Part shown: piece after piece, positions 41,847 through 50,731 of the stretch | How positions within the stretch are numbered: the first letter of the stretch is position 1 | How the letters are laid out: each line of letters opens with the position of its first letter | Source: an uncultured bacterium | Lineage (GTDB): Bacteria > Planctomycetota > Phycisphaerae > Phycisphaerales > SM1A02 | Assembly: GCA_903891095.1 (NCBI GenBank) | Contig: CAITDI010000036.1 | Location: forward strand, 1 to 64,000 | Direction of reading: 5' to 3' | DNA: 64,000 nt | Made by a program: the position numbers and the translations under genes | The notes under the pieces: generated by a model | Told to the model about the DNA's origin: nothing | Seen by the model: only the letters and a program-made list of their open reading frames with translations | Databases searched by the model: none

Positions 41847-42932
41847 ATGAAAGCTCGCAAGCACGGTCATGTTTCTGCACGTTCCGGTTTCACCATTCTC
41901 GATCTCGCGGCGACGGTCGCCGTGGGCACGCTCATGTGCGCCGCCGCGCTGCCGCTGGCCGCGAAGGCTGGCAGCCAGAACACGCGCGCCGTCTCGCGCA
42001 TGCATCTCAACACGCTCCACGTCGTGCACACCATGTTCGCGGCCGACCACAACGACCGGCAGTTCTCCGTGATCCCCGACAACTTCGGCCTACGTCCGAG
42101 CTGCGCGCTCTATCAGGCGCAGTTCGGATGCATCGATCCGCTTGTGCTTGGCGAGGATTCGCTCGGTCAGAGCTGGGGCTTCTACCTCGGCTGCGCCGGC
42201 AACGGCACCAATGGAGCGTGCGGGAACATCAGCTTCTACAAGCCGATCGAGTTCACCGAACCGACCGAGGGCGCGTACCGCTACGCCAACACTCCGCGCA
42301 TCAACGAGTACGTCAGCGGGCGCTTCTACGACCCCGTGTTCTTTGCGCCCGATGATCCGACCCTCACCGACCAGACGCGCAAGTTCATCCGCGCTGGCGC
42401 GGACTTTGAGCTCAGCGATCCTGATGGCGCGTCGTACATCTGGGGCCACACCTCCTACGACATGTCGCCCGCCGCGATGTTCGATCCCGTCGTGATGGGC
42501 GATGGGCAGCAGGGCAACAACCCGCAGTGGCGCAATCCGTCGAGCACCTCGACCGCGGGCGGCTACGGCTACCGCAGCCCCGCCGTCTCGCAGTGCGCGT
42601 ATCCGTCGCTCAAGACGCGGCTCATGGAGCACGCGATGACCAGCCACGCGCCCGCGCCGTGCAACAAGGGACATCCCGGCTGCTCGCCGTACATGTGGAA
42701 CCAGTCGATCGAGAGCCAGAACATCGCGCTCTTCTACGACGGTTCGGTGCAGACCCTGAGTGCGCGCGATGCGATGAACTCCGACGCGCACAGCGCGACG
42801 CCGCTCTGGCTGCGCAACACGCCGCTTGGTGTGAACGGAGTCGACGGCGCTGCCGCGGCCGATGCGCAGGTTCGCACGAGCGCGCACTTCCTCACGACCT
42901 ACGGCATCCGTGGGCGCGACAGGCTCGACTGA
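41847..42932 (+). CDS. Prepilin-like (type II pseudopilin) protein
   Basis: A 361-residue protein preceded by a near-perfect SD (TAAGGAGG, five bases before ATG). The N-terminus has a type III (prepilin) signal: basic residues, Gly-Phe cleavage site and a hydrophobic helix (SGFTILDLAATVAVGTLMCAA). The residue at +5, normally Glu, is Asp. The large Cys-containing C-terminal part ends with FYDGSVQTLSARDAMNSD, like the DUF1559-type 'H-x-G/D-G-x-V' endings common in Planctomycetota. It converges on the membrane fusion protein gene. Confidence 0.8.
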   Translation: MKARKHGHVSARSGFTILDLAATVAVGTLMCAAALPLAAKAGSQNTRAVSRMHLNTLHVVHTMFAADHNDRQFSVIPDNFGLRPSCALYQAQFGCIDPLVLGEDSLGQSWGFYLGCAGNGTNGACGNISFYKPIEFTEPTEGAYRYANTPRINEYVSGRFYDPVFFAPDDPTLTDQTRKFIRAGADFELSDPDGASYIWGHTSYDMSPAAMFDPVVMGDGQQGNNPQWRNPSSTSTAGGYGYRSPAVSQCAYPSLKTRLMEHAMTSHAPAPCNKGHPGCSPYMWNQSIESQNIALFYDGSVQTLSARDAMNSDAHSATPLWLRNTPLGVNGVDGAAAADAQVRTSAHFLTTYGIRGRDRLD

Positions 42933-42947
42933 GTGAGGTTGTGTTGA

Positions 42948-44765
42948 TTACGGCTTGGACGGCGCGTCCGCGGCGGCAGGTTGCCCCGCGGGCGCGTCGC
43001 CGTTTTTCGGAGCGCCATCGGGGCGACCGCGGCCGCCGCCGCCACCACCACGACGTCGACCTTCACCAGCAGGCGCAGCGCCCTCGGCACCAGCGCCATT
43101 CGCAGCGCCATCGGCACCAGCGCTAGGAGCGCCACTGGGTGCAGCACCGCTCGGCATTCCACCGCGCGGACCGCCACCCATGCCGCCACCCACGCCGCCA
43201 CCCATGCCCGCACCCATGCCACCGCTCGGCGCACTCGCGTTCGCCATCTCAAACACGCTCGAGTCGAGCTTCGAGGTGATCTCGAACGACTTCGGTTCGC
43301 GCAGCAGCACGCGGTCGCCGGGATTCACGCCCTTCTTGACTTCGATCATCAGCTCGCTCGCGCGGCCGAGCTCGACCTGGCGCTGCGCGAAGCCCGCGCC
43401 GTCGGCGATGTACACGAACGCAACCGGCCCTTGGCGAAAGATCGCCTGCACGGGAATGTTGATCGCGTCCTCGACGCGACCGAGCAGCACTTCGGCCTTG
43501 CAGCGCATCGCGGGCTTGAGGCCGAGCGTGGGATCGGTGTCGAGTGCGCTCTTGACCGTGTATTCGCGGCGATTTGGATCGCGCCAGCCGCCCGCGGCAG
43601 CGAGCAGGCTCACGGTCGTGACCGAGCCGCCGATCGGCTGGTTCGGCATCGCGTCGCTGTAGACGGTCACGCGCTGGCCAGGCTTGATGCGGCCCGAGAG
43701 TGCTTCGCTGACCTTGAGGTTCGCGACCATGCGCGAGGTGTCGGGCAGCAGGATCACGAGTTCGTTGGGCTTGAGCTCGGTGCCGACCTGCGGAGGCTGC
43801 GCGTCGCCGCCGCCGCGTCCGCCGTTCGAGCTGTCGATGCTGGTCGCGTACACGACGAGCCCGTCGATCGGCGCGAGCAGCGTGGTGTTGCCGAGCTGCG
43901 CCTCGAGGTTCTGCAGGCGTTCCTTCGCGTTGTTCAGCGAGAACTTCGCGCTCTCGACATCCGCGGTCGCCTTGACGAGCTCGGCGTTGAACTTCTCCTC
44001 GACGCGGCGGCGCGTGGCCTCGGCCTGCTCGAGGTCGGACTTCTTCTTCGCCTCATCCTGGAAGTAGGTGTACTTCTCGTAGACCTCGAGGTCGAGCGCG
44101 GCCTGCTTGACCTTGGCCTGGGCCTCGATCATCGCGATGCGGTCCTTCTCGAACTCGTCCTTGGCGATGTAGCCCTGCTTGACGAGCTTGTCGCTCTCCT
44201 CGAAGCGGCCCTTGAGGCGGTCGAGGTTGATGCCCGCGGTTTCCGTGGCGAGGCTCAGCGACTGGCGCTTGTTGACGACCTCGCCTTCCTGCCAGCCCTG
44301 CAGCGCGAGCTGCGCGATCTTGACGGTCACGTCGGCCTTGTCGAGCTCGCTCTGCTTCTCGCCCTGCTTGATGGCGAGCGCCTGCTCGGCGGCGATCGAC
44401 GCACTCTCGGATGTGTTGACCTTGAGCGTCGCGTCCTTGACCTTGTCGATGATGTCTTCCTGGGCGAAGCGCACGACGACCGTGCCCTTCGACACGCGCG
44501 TGCCTTCGGCGGCGATCTCGGTGATGACCGCGCGCTGCTCGAGCTTGTTGCGGATCTCGACCTGCTGCAGCGCCGCGAGTTCGCCGCTCACGGGCAGGAT
44601 CATGTCGAACGAGCCCTTCTCGACGGTGTGCACGTCGCGCGCGGCGATCGAGGAGACCGACGGGTCGTCCGCGCCGCCGCCGCCGCAACCAAGCGGAATC
44701 GCAGCGATCGCGAGCGCGCAGCCGGCGGCGAGGAATCGGAAGGCGATGGTGTTGGTGCGTGTCAT
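42948..44765 (-). CDS. Membrane fusion protein (HlyD/RND-type efflux adaptor)
   Basis: A 605-residue periplasmic adaptor with a lipoprotein-like signal (IAAIPLGC). It has a biotinyl-lipoyl half (PVSGELAALQQVEIRNKLEQ), a very long alpha-helical hairpin (about 120-300), the second lipoyl half (NTTLLAPIDGLVV), beta-barrel and membrane-proximal domains, and a C-terminal Gly/Ala-rich low-complexity tail of about 95 residues. It lies 46 bp downstream of the TolC-like gene. No inner-membrane pump gene is adjacent. Confidence 0.88.
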   Translation of the reverse strand: MTRTNTIAFRFLAAGCALAIAAIPLGCGGGGADDPSVSSIAARDVHTVEKGSFDMILPVSGELAALQQVEIRNKLEQRAVITEIAAEGTRVSKGTVVVRFAQEDIIDKVKDATLKVNTSESASIAAEQALAIKQGEKQSELDKADVTVKIAQLALQGWQEGEVVNKRQSLSLATETAGINLDRLKGRFEESDKLVKQGYIAKDEFEKDRIAMIEAQAKVKQAALDLEVYEKYTYFQDEAKKKSDLEQAEATRRRVEEKFNAELVKATADVESAKFSLNNAKERLQNLEAQLGNTTLLAPIDGLVVYATSIDSSNGGRGGGDAQPPQVGTELKPNELVILLPDTSRMVANLKVSEALSGRIKPGQRVTVYSDAMPNQPIGGSVTTVSLLAAAGGWRDPNRREYTVKSALDTDPTLGLKPAMRCKAEVLLGRVEDAINIPVQAIFRQGPVAFVYIADGAGFAQRQVELGRASELMIEVKKGVNPGDRVLLREPKSFEITSKLDSSVFEMANASAPSGGMGAGMGGGVGGGMGGGPRGGMPSGAAPSGAPSAGADGAANGAGAEGAAPAGEGRRRGGGGGGRGRPDGAPKNGDAPAGQPAAADAPSKP

Positions 44766-44811
44766 GGTCGGGCTCACGATCAGGTATTGCGTCACAGCGT
44801 GCAGAGTCAGG

Positions 44812-46668
44812 TTACGGCGACGTGTCCACGATGCCGGGACCCGTGTCTTCCGCGAACTCCATGCCGGGCAGCGGAATCAGCTTGCCCTGCGGCGAAATGC
44901 GCAGTTGTCCCGTGTTGTTGAGGTAGCGCAGGATCGCGATCTGCAGGTCCTTCTTGGCGCTGTCGAGCGAGTCCTGCGCGCGGCGCAGCGCATCGACGGC
45001 GTCGGTGCGGTCGCGCGCGGTCGCGCGATCGGGCGCGGCGTCGATGGCGGCCTGGCGGTTCATCGAGGCCTGCACGTTCTTCTCGGCGACGGCGTTGCTG
45101 AAGAGCGAACGCTCGATGCCGCGCGCGGCCTGGCGCACGCCGACGGCCGCGTCGTCGCGCGACTGGTAGTACGAGCGCTTCGACTGCTCGAGCAGGATCT
45201 GCGACTGGCGCAGGCGCAGGTTCTCGTCGACCCGGTCGAGCGGCATCTGGTAGACGATCGCCGCGGCGAACTGGTTGGAGTTCGGATCGAAGTTGAGGCC
45301 CGACTCGGGCAGCGTCGAATCGGTCGGCAGGTTGTTGGTCAAGCGCAGGTTGAGGTCGCCGAGCGTGGCGTTGCGCGCGACGTCGACCTTGCGCGCGAAG
45401 TCGTCGACGAGGTCGCGCTCGTTCTGCAGGTCGAGCCGGTAGCGGAACGCGAGCCCGAGCGACTCCTGCATGTTGACCTTCGGCACGGGCAGCTTGAACT
45501 GCGTGGGATCGATCTCGACCGGCTCCGCGACATCCATGCCGATGCGCGCCTTGAAGCGGTCGACGCTCAGGCGGTACGCCTCGCGCTGTCCGCTCAGGCG
45601 ATCGAGCGCGAACAGCGTGTTCTGCGTCGCGAGGTCGGCCTGGAACGGCTCGGTGCGGCCGCTCGTCACGAGCGCCTTGGTGCGCGCCTCGACGTCGGCG
45701 CTGCGCTCGACCTGGCGCCGTCCGTTGGCGATGCCCTGGAGCTGCAGCACGAGGTTGAGGTAGTCGTTGGACAGGTCGAAGTAGAAGTTCCTGCGGAACT
45801 GCTCGAACGAACGCGCCGCGTACACGAGGTTGCGCCGCGACTGCACGAGGTCTTCCTGCGCGACGTCGCCGAATCCGCTGAGCAGCGGGATGTTCGCGCG
45901 CAGGACGAACGACGCCCCCTGCGTGTCGGTCGAGTTCAGGTAGTCGTCGAGCTGCTGCGTCGCGCGCGCGACGAACGCCGCGCTGACATCGCCGCCGAAC
46001 GGGAGCTTCTGGCTCGCGCCGAGCTCGTTCACGATCGACAGCGCGTTGTCAAAGCGGCTGCCGCCGCCGTTGGAGGTGTAGCCCGCGGTCGTGATGTTCG
46101 AGGGGATCGGTTCCCAGCGATGCTCCTCGATCAGGAGCCGAATCGCGACCAGAAGGTAGGCTTCTTCGGCGTTCAGGTACTCTTCCGAGTGTTCCAGCGC
46201 GTACGCGACGGCATCATCAAAGGTCAGGACGCGGGTGTTGTCGGCGCGCTTCTCCATCGCCTCGAAGCGCTTGGTGATGCTGGCGGCATCTTCCTTCTCC
46301 CGCTTGACCGACTCGAACTTGAGATCCGAGGCGGCGGGGTTGTCGGTGGCGGGCGCGGCGACGTCCTTGGGGTACTCGGGAAAGTACGAGCCGGGCTCGT
46401 AGGTATTGGGCTCAAGCTGCGGGTAGATCGCCCCGCCCTTGAGTTGCTCGGCGCTGGCGCGGAGCTTCTCGTTGGTGGCTTGGTCGACGCTGTGGAGCGA
46501 GCTCTCGCAGCCGGCCGGAACCAGGGTGGCGAGCAGGAGGGCGAAGCTGGTTCCAAGCCGAGTGGCAAACCCAAACCTAGACCCAGACCCAAACCCCGAC
46601 CCAAACCTCGGCCACGCAGCCACCTTGGGCGTGCGGGCAAGGGAAATGGGAGCGGGCGAAAGTGCCAT
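44812..46668 (-). CDS. TolC-family outer membrane factor
   Basis: A 618-residue protein with a lipoprotein signal (LLATLVPAGC). The mature part has the long TolC helical pattern in two repeats (YLNLVLQLQGIANGRRQVERS; LRLRQSQILLEQSKRSYYQS) with beta strands between. It forms a trimeric exit duct for efflux with the adaptor encoded next. The signal region contains an odd FGSGFGSGSRFGFATRLG stretch encoded by a 12-bp-periodic repeat. The start ATG 46668 gives this signal; longer frames upstream are not credible. Confidence 0.88.
   Translation of the reverse strand: MALSPAPISLARTPKVAAWPRFGSGFGSGSRFGFATRLGTSFALLLATLVPAGCESSLHSVDQATNEKLRASAEQLKGGAIYPQLEPNTYEPGSYFPEYPKDVAAPATDNPAASDLKFESVKREKEDAASITKRFEAMEKRADNTRVLTFDDAVAYALEHSEEYLNAEEAYLLVAIRLLIEEHRWEPIPSNITTAGYTSNGGGSRFDNALSIVNELGASQKLPFGGDVSAAFVARATQQLDDYLNSTDTQGASFVLRANIPLLSGFGDVAQEDLVQSRRNLVYAARSFEQFRRNFYFDLSNDYLNLVLQLQGIANGRRQVERSADVEARTKALVTSGRTEPFQADLATQNTLFALDRLSGQREAYRLSVDRFKARIGMDVAEPVEIDPTQFKLPVPKVNMQESLGLAFRYRLDLQNERDLVDDFARKVDVARNATLGDLNLRLTNNLPTDSTLPESGLNFDPNSNQFAAAIVYQMPLDRVDENLRLRQSQILLEQSKRSYYQSRDDAAVGVRQAARGIERSLFSNAVAEKNVQASMNRQAAIDAAPDRATARDRTDAVDALRRAQDSLDSAKKDLQIAILRYLNNTGQLRISPQGKLIPLPGMEFAEDTGPGIVDTSP
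46568..46609. repeat. 12-bp-periodic repeat in the TolC signal region
   Basis: AACCCAAACCTA, GACCCA, GACCCAAACCCC and GACCCAAACCTC follow one another. On the minus strand they encode the Gly/Phe/Ser/Arg-rich insert before the hydrophobic core of the signal peptide. Confidence 0.8.
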
Positions 46669-46807
46669 GAGAAGGGTCGTTGTACCGCAATCAACGTACG
46701 GACGCTGCAACGTTGCACGCATCCTGAGGAAGGATCGTGGGTTTTGCCCGCACGCCGACTTTCTGCGAGAGTCGCAGTGACCGAGAAGCGCCCGACGAAG
46801 GATCTCC

Positions 46808-49384
46808 ATGCCCGCAGTCTCGTTTGATTCCAAGAGCTTTCTCCTTCCCTCAGGCCGCGGCGCGTCGACGCGCTTTCCGATCGTCGCTGCGTCGTTCGAC
46901 GCGACCCTCATCGACCCTGCGTCCTGGGCAGCCGAACTTGCGCGGTTGCGGCATGCGGGCTTCAACACCGTCGTGATGCGCGTGCCATGGCTCATGCACG
47001 AGCCGACGCCAGGCCGCTTTGTCTTCGAAGGAGCGTGTGATGTGCGGCGCGCGGTCGTCGAGGCTGGTGCCGCGGGGCTCAAGGTCGCGTTGCGCATCGG
47101 GCCGTGCGTCGGAGGGACTTTCGCGCGTGGTGGTCTGCCGGGTTGGATCGGCGAGTTCGCGGGCGATCGCGTGCGCGAGGCGCAGCCGGCGTTTCTTGCG
47201 CGGGTGACGGGCTTCTGGCGCGCGTTGGCGCCGCAGTTTGTGGATCTCCAGTATTCGCGCAACGGAATCGGCAAGGGCGGCGTCGTGCGCCCCGTGATCG
47301 CCGTCGGCATCGAGGACGACTGGCGTTGCCTCGACGCGACGGTCGGCGAGGCGTACTTCAGCGCGCTGGTGCGCTTCGCGCGCGAGGTCGGCATCGATGT
47401 GCCGCTCTTCAGCGCGAACAACTGCTGGTACATGCACGACGGCATGATCGACGCGTGGCGCGGACCGGGCGCGGGCACTGCGCGCGAACTGCGCGAGGTG
47501 CAGCCTGATTCGCCGCCGATGGTGTTGATTGAAGCCGACGGTTCGAACGGCTCCGGCGGCTCCAGCGGTTCGGGCGAAGCTTGTGCGCGTGAAGTCGCGG
47601 AGCTCGTCTGCGATCGCGCGGACTTTGTCGTCGACGCGGTTGCGATTCGTCATGTCGACGCAACGAGCGCGGCGGCGCGGGCCGAGATTGGCGCGATGGA
47701 TGTGTTTCCGCTGCGCCGCGCGCTGGTGTTTGCGAGCACGTTTGCCGCGATTCTTGCGGAAATGCAGCCGTCTGCGAAGGAGCCATCGGTGCTCGTCGGC
47801 CGCGGCAAGGAGCGTGTGGAAGTTGTGATCGACGGCGACAACGCCGGGGCGGATTTCGAGTTCATCGCCAGTGACATCACGATCGACGGATCGCGGCTCG
47901 AGCGTTGCTCGGGCTCGCTGGTCGCGCTCGACGGCGATCTCGTCGTCGTCGCAGGCAAGCCGCGCGGCAAGATCAGCGTGCAGGTCGATGGAAGCGCGGC
48001 CGCGCTGACCGTCGCCGCCGAAGGCGCCGCGCCCAAGGTGGTCAAGGTGCGCGGGCTGCGCTTTGTCGCGGTGCCGCATGAACTCGCGGCGGGCGTGGGA
48101 ATCGCCGTCGACGGCCGTGAGTTTGCCTTTGATTTCGTCGACGCCACCGGCGCGGTGCTCGTGCGCATTGCGCGCGACGGCACGGTGACACGCACAAAGA
48201 CCGACGAACCGAAGAACAAGCGCGCGCCGTCCGCGAGCACGCCCATCACGCTCGCGCCGCCGACGATGCTCGCGGAGACGGGATTCATCGACGGTTCGCA
48301 TGCGCGATTCGCGTCGACTGCAGCGCCGCGCGATCTCGGCGAGTTCGGCGTGCGTTCGCGCGTCGCGTACTACCGAGCGCGCGCGAAGGGCAAGGCTGCG
48401 GCGACGGCGCTGCTCGCGCATGCCGCAGGCGTCACGCGCGTCGAGCGGACCGCTGCGAAATCCGGCGCGCTCACCGTCGTCGCCGAAGTGCGCGATGTCG
48501 GCGCGTCGACCACGGGCGTGTTCGGACCGCTGCTCGACGTCGCGCCGCTCAAGGGCGTCAAGTGCGAGCAGGTCATGCGTCCCGCGTTCGACGCGACCAC
48601 GACCGGCCGCTTTGTCTACGGCTACGACATGCGCGACAGCACGCAGCAGGTGCACACGCTGCGCTGGACATTCGCGCCGCGCACCGACGCGGTGGTCGTG
48701 CGCGTTCCCGAGTGGTGGCGCGCGATGGCCGCTGAATTCGGCTGCACGCTGCGGCTCAACGGCGAGCTCGTCGCAGGACTCGACACGCGCGTGTGGCCCG
48801 AGCACATCATGCTCGACGGCGCGAAGCTCTCGCCGATGCGCCCAGTGAAAGTCGCGAAGGGCGAGAAGCCGCCGAAGGCGAAGCTCGCCAAGCTCGAGCC
48901 TGGCGCGAACGAGCTGCTGCTCGATCTCGGCTTCGAGTTCGACGGACTCGCGAAGCTGCGCAAGGACATCGAGCTCCTCGCCGTGCGCGGTGAAGTCGCG
49001 GCGGAGTGGGCGTTCGCGCGCGTCTCGCCGCCCGCGAGCTGGGCGGGAGCGAAGGCCGTCGCCAAATCCGCGGCAAAGAAGCCCGCCGCGAAGCCGACGG
49101 GCGTGCCGACGTGGTTCCGCACGACGTTCCGCACGACGTTCCGCGCCGACGAGCCGCGCGCGCTCGAACTCGCGTGCACGCTCGCTGCAGGCGAAGTCGC
49201 GATGGTGTTCGTGAACGGCGCGTCGACGATCGCGCAGGACGGCGCCAGCGGCGTCGTCGACGGCAAGAAGCGCGAGCGCCGCGTGCGACACGCGACGCTG
49301 CCCGCGTCACTCATCCGCGCGGGCGACAACGAGATCTGCGTGTTCACGCCGGATGGCGTGATGCCCGCCATCGAGGTTCGGTAG
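46808..49384 (+). CDS. GH35-like (beta-galactosidase family) protein
   Basis: An 858-residue protein with AGGATCT ahead of the ATG. The N-terminal 330 residues follow the GH35 TIM barrel (ARLRHAGFNTVVMRVPW, LKVALRIGPCVGG). The acid/base Glu is probably in VIAVGIEDDW, where the usual ENEYG is altered. The nucleophile Glu is probably in PPMVLIEADGS. Beta-rich domains follow, with a Lys/Ala linker and a WFRTTFRTTFRADEP jelly-roll segment. No signal peptide is present, so it may be intracellular. Substrate is uncertain because the active-site loops differ from typical GH35. Confidence 0.75.
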   Translation: MPAVSFDSKSFLLPSGRGASTRFPIVAASFDATLIDPASWAAELARLRHAGFNTVVMRVPWLMHEPTPGRFVFEGACDVRRAVVEAGAAGLKVALRIGPCVGGTFARGGLPGWIGEFAGDRVREAQPAFLARVTGFWRALAPQFVDLQYSRNGIGKGGVVRPVIAVGIEDDWRCLDATVGEAYFSALVRFAREVGIDVPLFSANNCWYMHDGMIDAWRGPGAGTARELREVQPDSPPMVLIEADGSNGSGGSSGSGEACAREVAELVCDRADFVVDAVAIRHVDATSAAARAEIGAMDVFPLRRALVFASTFAAILAEMQPSAKEPSVLVGRGKERVEVVIDGDNAGADFEFIASDITIDGSRLERCSGSLVALDGDLVVVAGKPRGKISVQVDGSAAALTVAAEGAAPKVVKVRGLRFVAVPHELAAGVGIAVDGREFAFDFVDATGAVLVRIARDGTVTRTKTDEPKNKRAPSASTPITLAPPTMLAETGFIDGSHARFASTAAPRDLGEFGVRSRVAYYRARAKGKAAATALLAHAAGVTRVERTAAKSGALTVVAEVRDVGASTTGVFGPLLDVAPLKGVKCEQVMRPAFDATTTGRFVYGYDMRDSTQQVHTLRWTFAPRTDAVVVRVPEWWRAMAAEFGCTLRLNGELVAGLDTRVWPEHIMLDGAKLSPMRPVKVAKGEKPPKAKLAKLEPGANELLLDLGFEFDGLAKLRKDIELLAVRGEVAAEWAFARVSPPASWAGAKAVAKSAAKKPAAKPTGVPTWFRTTFRTTFRADEPRALELACTLAAGEVAMVFVNGASTIAQDGASGVVDGKKRERRVRHATLPASLIRAGDNEICVFTPDGVMPAIEVR
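49115..49138. repeat. 12-bp tandem duplication in the GH35-like gene
   Basis: TTCCGCACGACG occurs twice in succession and a third partial unit follows. It encodes the repeated Phe-Arg-Thr-Thr. Confidence 0.85.
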
Positions 49385-49433
49385 CGCGGCGATTGCATGA
49401 ACGGCGCACTCTTGCGCGGGAGCAGCTACTCGC

Positions 49434-49817
49434 CTAGCCCTGATCCTCCGGCCCCTCAACCTCCGGCTCCTCATCCGCCGACTCGTCATCCTCCGAATCT
49501 CCCGCCATGCGCTTCTCGTACTCTTCCTCGTCCTCGAGAAGGCGGCCGCCGACATAGCGCTCCGCACTCATCTTCGAGTCGAAGATGCCGCCGACATCGA
49601 TTTCCAGTCCCTCCCAGGACTGCCCGCGCGCGACAATGACAACCCAGCCGTGCTCGCCGTTCGAGTTCTCGATGAAGCAGATGGCATACGCGGGCGCCTC
49701 CTCGTCGTCGGTGAACGACGAGATGTTGCCCGAATCGAGAGCGCCCGCGTACAGCATCTGCGCGTCGTCGCGGGCGATCTCCATCAGCGAGCGTTCGTCT
49801 GGATTGTCGTCGGACAT
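49434..49817 (-). CDS. Acidic uncharacterised protein
   Basis: A 127-residue protein with GGAAGAG seven bases before ATG 49817. The core (YAICFIENSNGEHGWVVIVARG, then GGIFDSKMSAERYVGG) looks like a compact alpha/beta domain. The C-terminal 35 residues are almost entirely Glu, Asp, Ser and Gly. No family recognised. It follows the truncated aldehyde dehydrogenase by 17 bp and is probably the last gene of that operon. Confidence 0.65.
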   Translation of the reverse strand: MSDDNPDERSLMEIARDDAQMLYAGALDSGNISSFTDDEEAPAYAICFIENSNGEHGWVVIVARGQSWEGLEIDVGGIFDSKMSAERYVGGRLLEDEEEYEKRMAGDSEDDESADEEPEVEGPEDQG

Positions 49818-49834
49818 CGCTTGCTCTTCCCGCG

Positions 49835-50731
49835 CTACAGCGCGCTCGGATGCCACACCGTCTTCAGCTCCACGAACGGCGCGATCGCGAACGGCGAGTG
49901 CCAGAACGCGTCGTCGTCGAACTTCGGCGCGTCGTGAAACAGGCACACGCGCTTGAGGTTCTCCGCAGCGCCGAGCTCGAGCGCCTTCGCATCGGCCGCC
50001 GCGAGCTGCGCGCCGCACACCGCGGCGATGTCGCGGTGCGACGCGATCCACGGGCAGAGTTCGGCGCGCATGCCGGTGAGGATGTTGATCACGCCGCCGG
50101 GCACATCGCTGGTCGCGAGCGCCTCGCCGAGCGCGACCGCGAGCGGCGCGTTGGTCATCGGCGCGATCACGATCGCCGCGTTTCCTGCGGAAATCACGGG
50201 CAGCAGCAGCGTGACCATCGCCAGCAGCGGCTGCTCGTCGGGCACGACCACCGCGACCGTTCCCGTCGCCTCGGGCATCGTGAACACGAAGTACGGACCC
50301 GCGACCGGCTGCTTTCCGCCGAGCACCGACGCGATCTTGTCGGTCCAGCCCGCGAAGCACACGCAGCGGTCGATCGCGTGATCGACCTCGCGCGTCGCGT
50401 CGGCCTTGCTGCGGCCCTCGATCTGCTGGATCAGCGACACGAACTCCGCGCGCCGCGCCTCGAGCATCTCGGCGATGCGGTAGATCACCTGGCCGCGGTT
50501 GTACGCGGTGGCGGCGGCCCACTTGGGCTGCGCGGCGTTCGCGGCCTCGACCGCGTCGCGCAGGTCCTTGCGGCTCGCGTGCGATGCATGCGCGACCACG
50601 CGGCCCTTCGCGTCCTTGACGGGAATCGTGCGGCCGCTCTCGCTGCGCGGGAACGCGCCGTTCATGTACAGCTTGAGGGTCTTGGCGACCTCGACGCGGG
50701 CACTCTTCGTGGTGTTCTTGGTCGGACTCAT
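49835..50731 (-). CDS. Truncated aldehyde dehydrogenase-like protein lacking the catalytic domain
   Basis: A 298-residue ALDH-superfamily protein. The N-terminal and cofactor-binding parts are recognisable (YMNGAFPRSESGRTIPVKD, AEMLEARRAEFVSLI, SAGNAAIVIAPMTNAPLAVAL, VPGGVINILTG). The usual 200-residue catalytic part with the active-site Cys is missing, and the protein ends soon after the Rossmann fold. The ATG overlaps the stop of the complete ALDH gene (ATGA). The frame is intact, so it looks like a stable pseudo-enzyme, perhaps a partner of the full ALDH, rather than a fresh pseudogene. Confidence 0.85.
   Translation of the reverse strand: MSPTKNTTKSARVEVAKTLKLYMNGAFPRSESGRTIPVKDAKGRVVAHASHASRKDLRDAVEAANAAQPKWAAATAYNRGQVIYRIAEMLEARRAEFVSLIQQIEGRSKADATREVDHAIDRCVCFAGWTDKIASVLGGKQPVAGPYFVFTMPEATGTVAVVVPDEQPLLAMVTLLLPVISAGNAAIVIAPMTNAPLAVALGEALATSDVPGGVINILTGMRAELCPWIASHRDIAAVCGAQLAAADAKALELGAAENLKRVCLFHDAPKFDDDAFWHSPFAIAPFVELKTVWHPSAL

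Noticed and set aside
42981-44921. 646-aa plus-strand ORF opposite the membrane fusion protein gene
   Set aside because: Shadow frame; no domain and repeated LVDLEVERGLLDLGLGL-like text typical of antisense coiled-coil codons.
46568-46609. Telomere-like CCCAAAC repeat
   Set aside because: It has a 12-bp period in a coding frame and fits the window's slippage pattern; bacterial telomere function is not supported.
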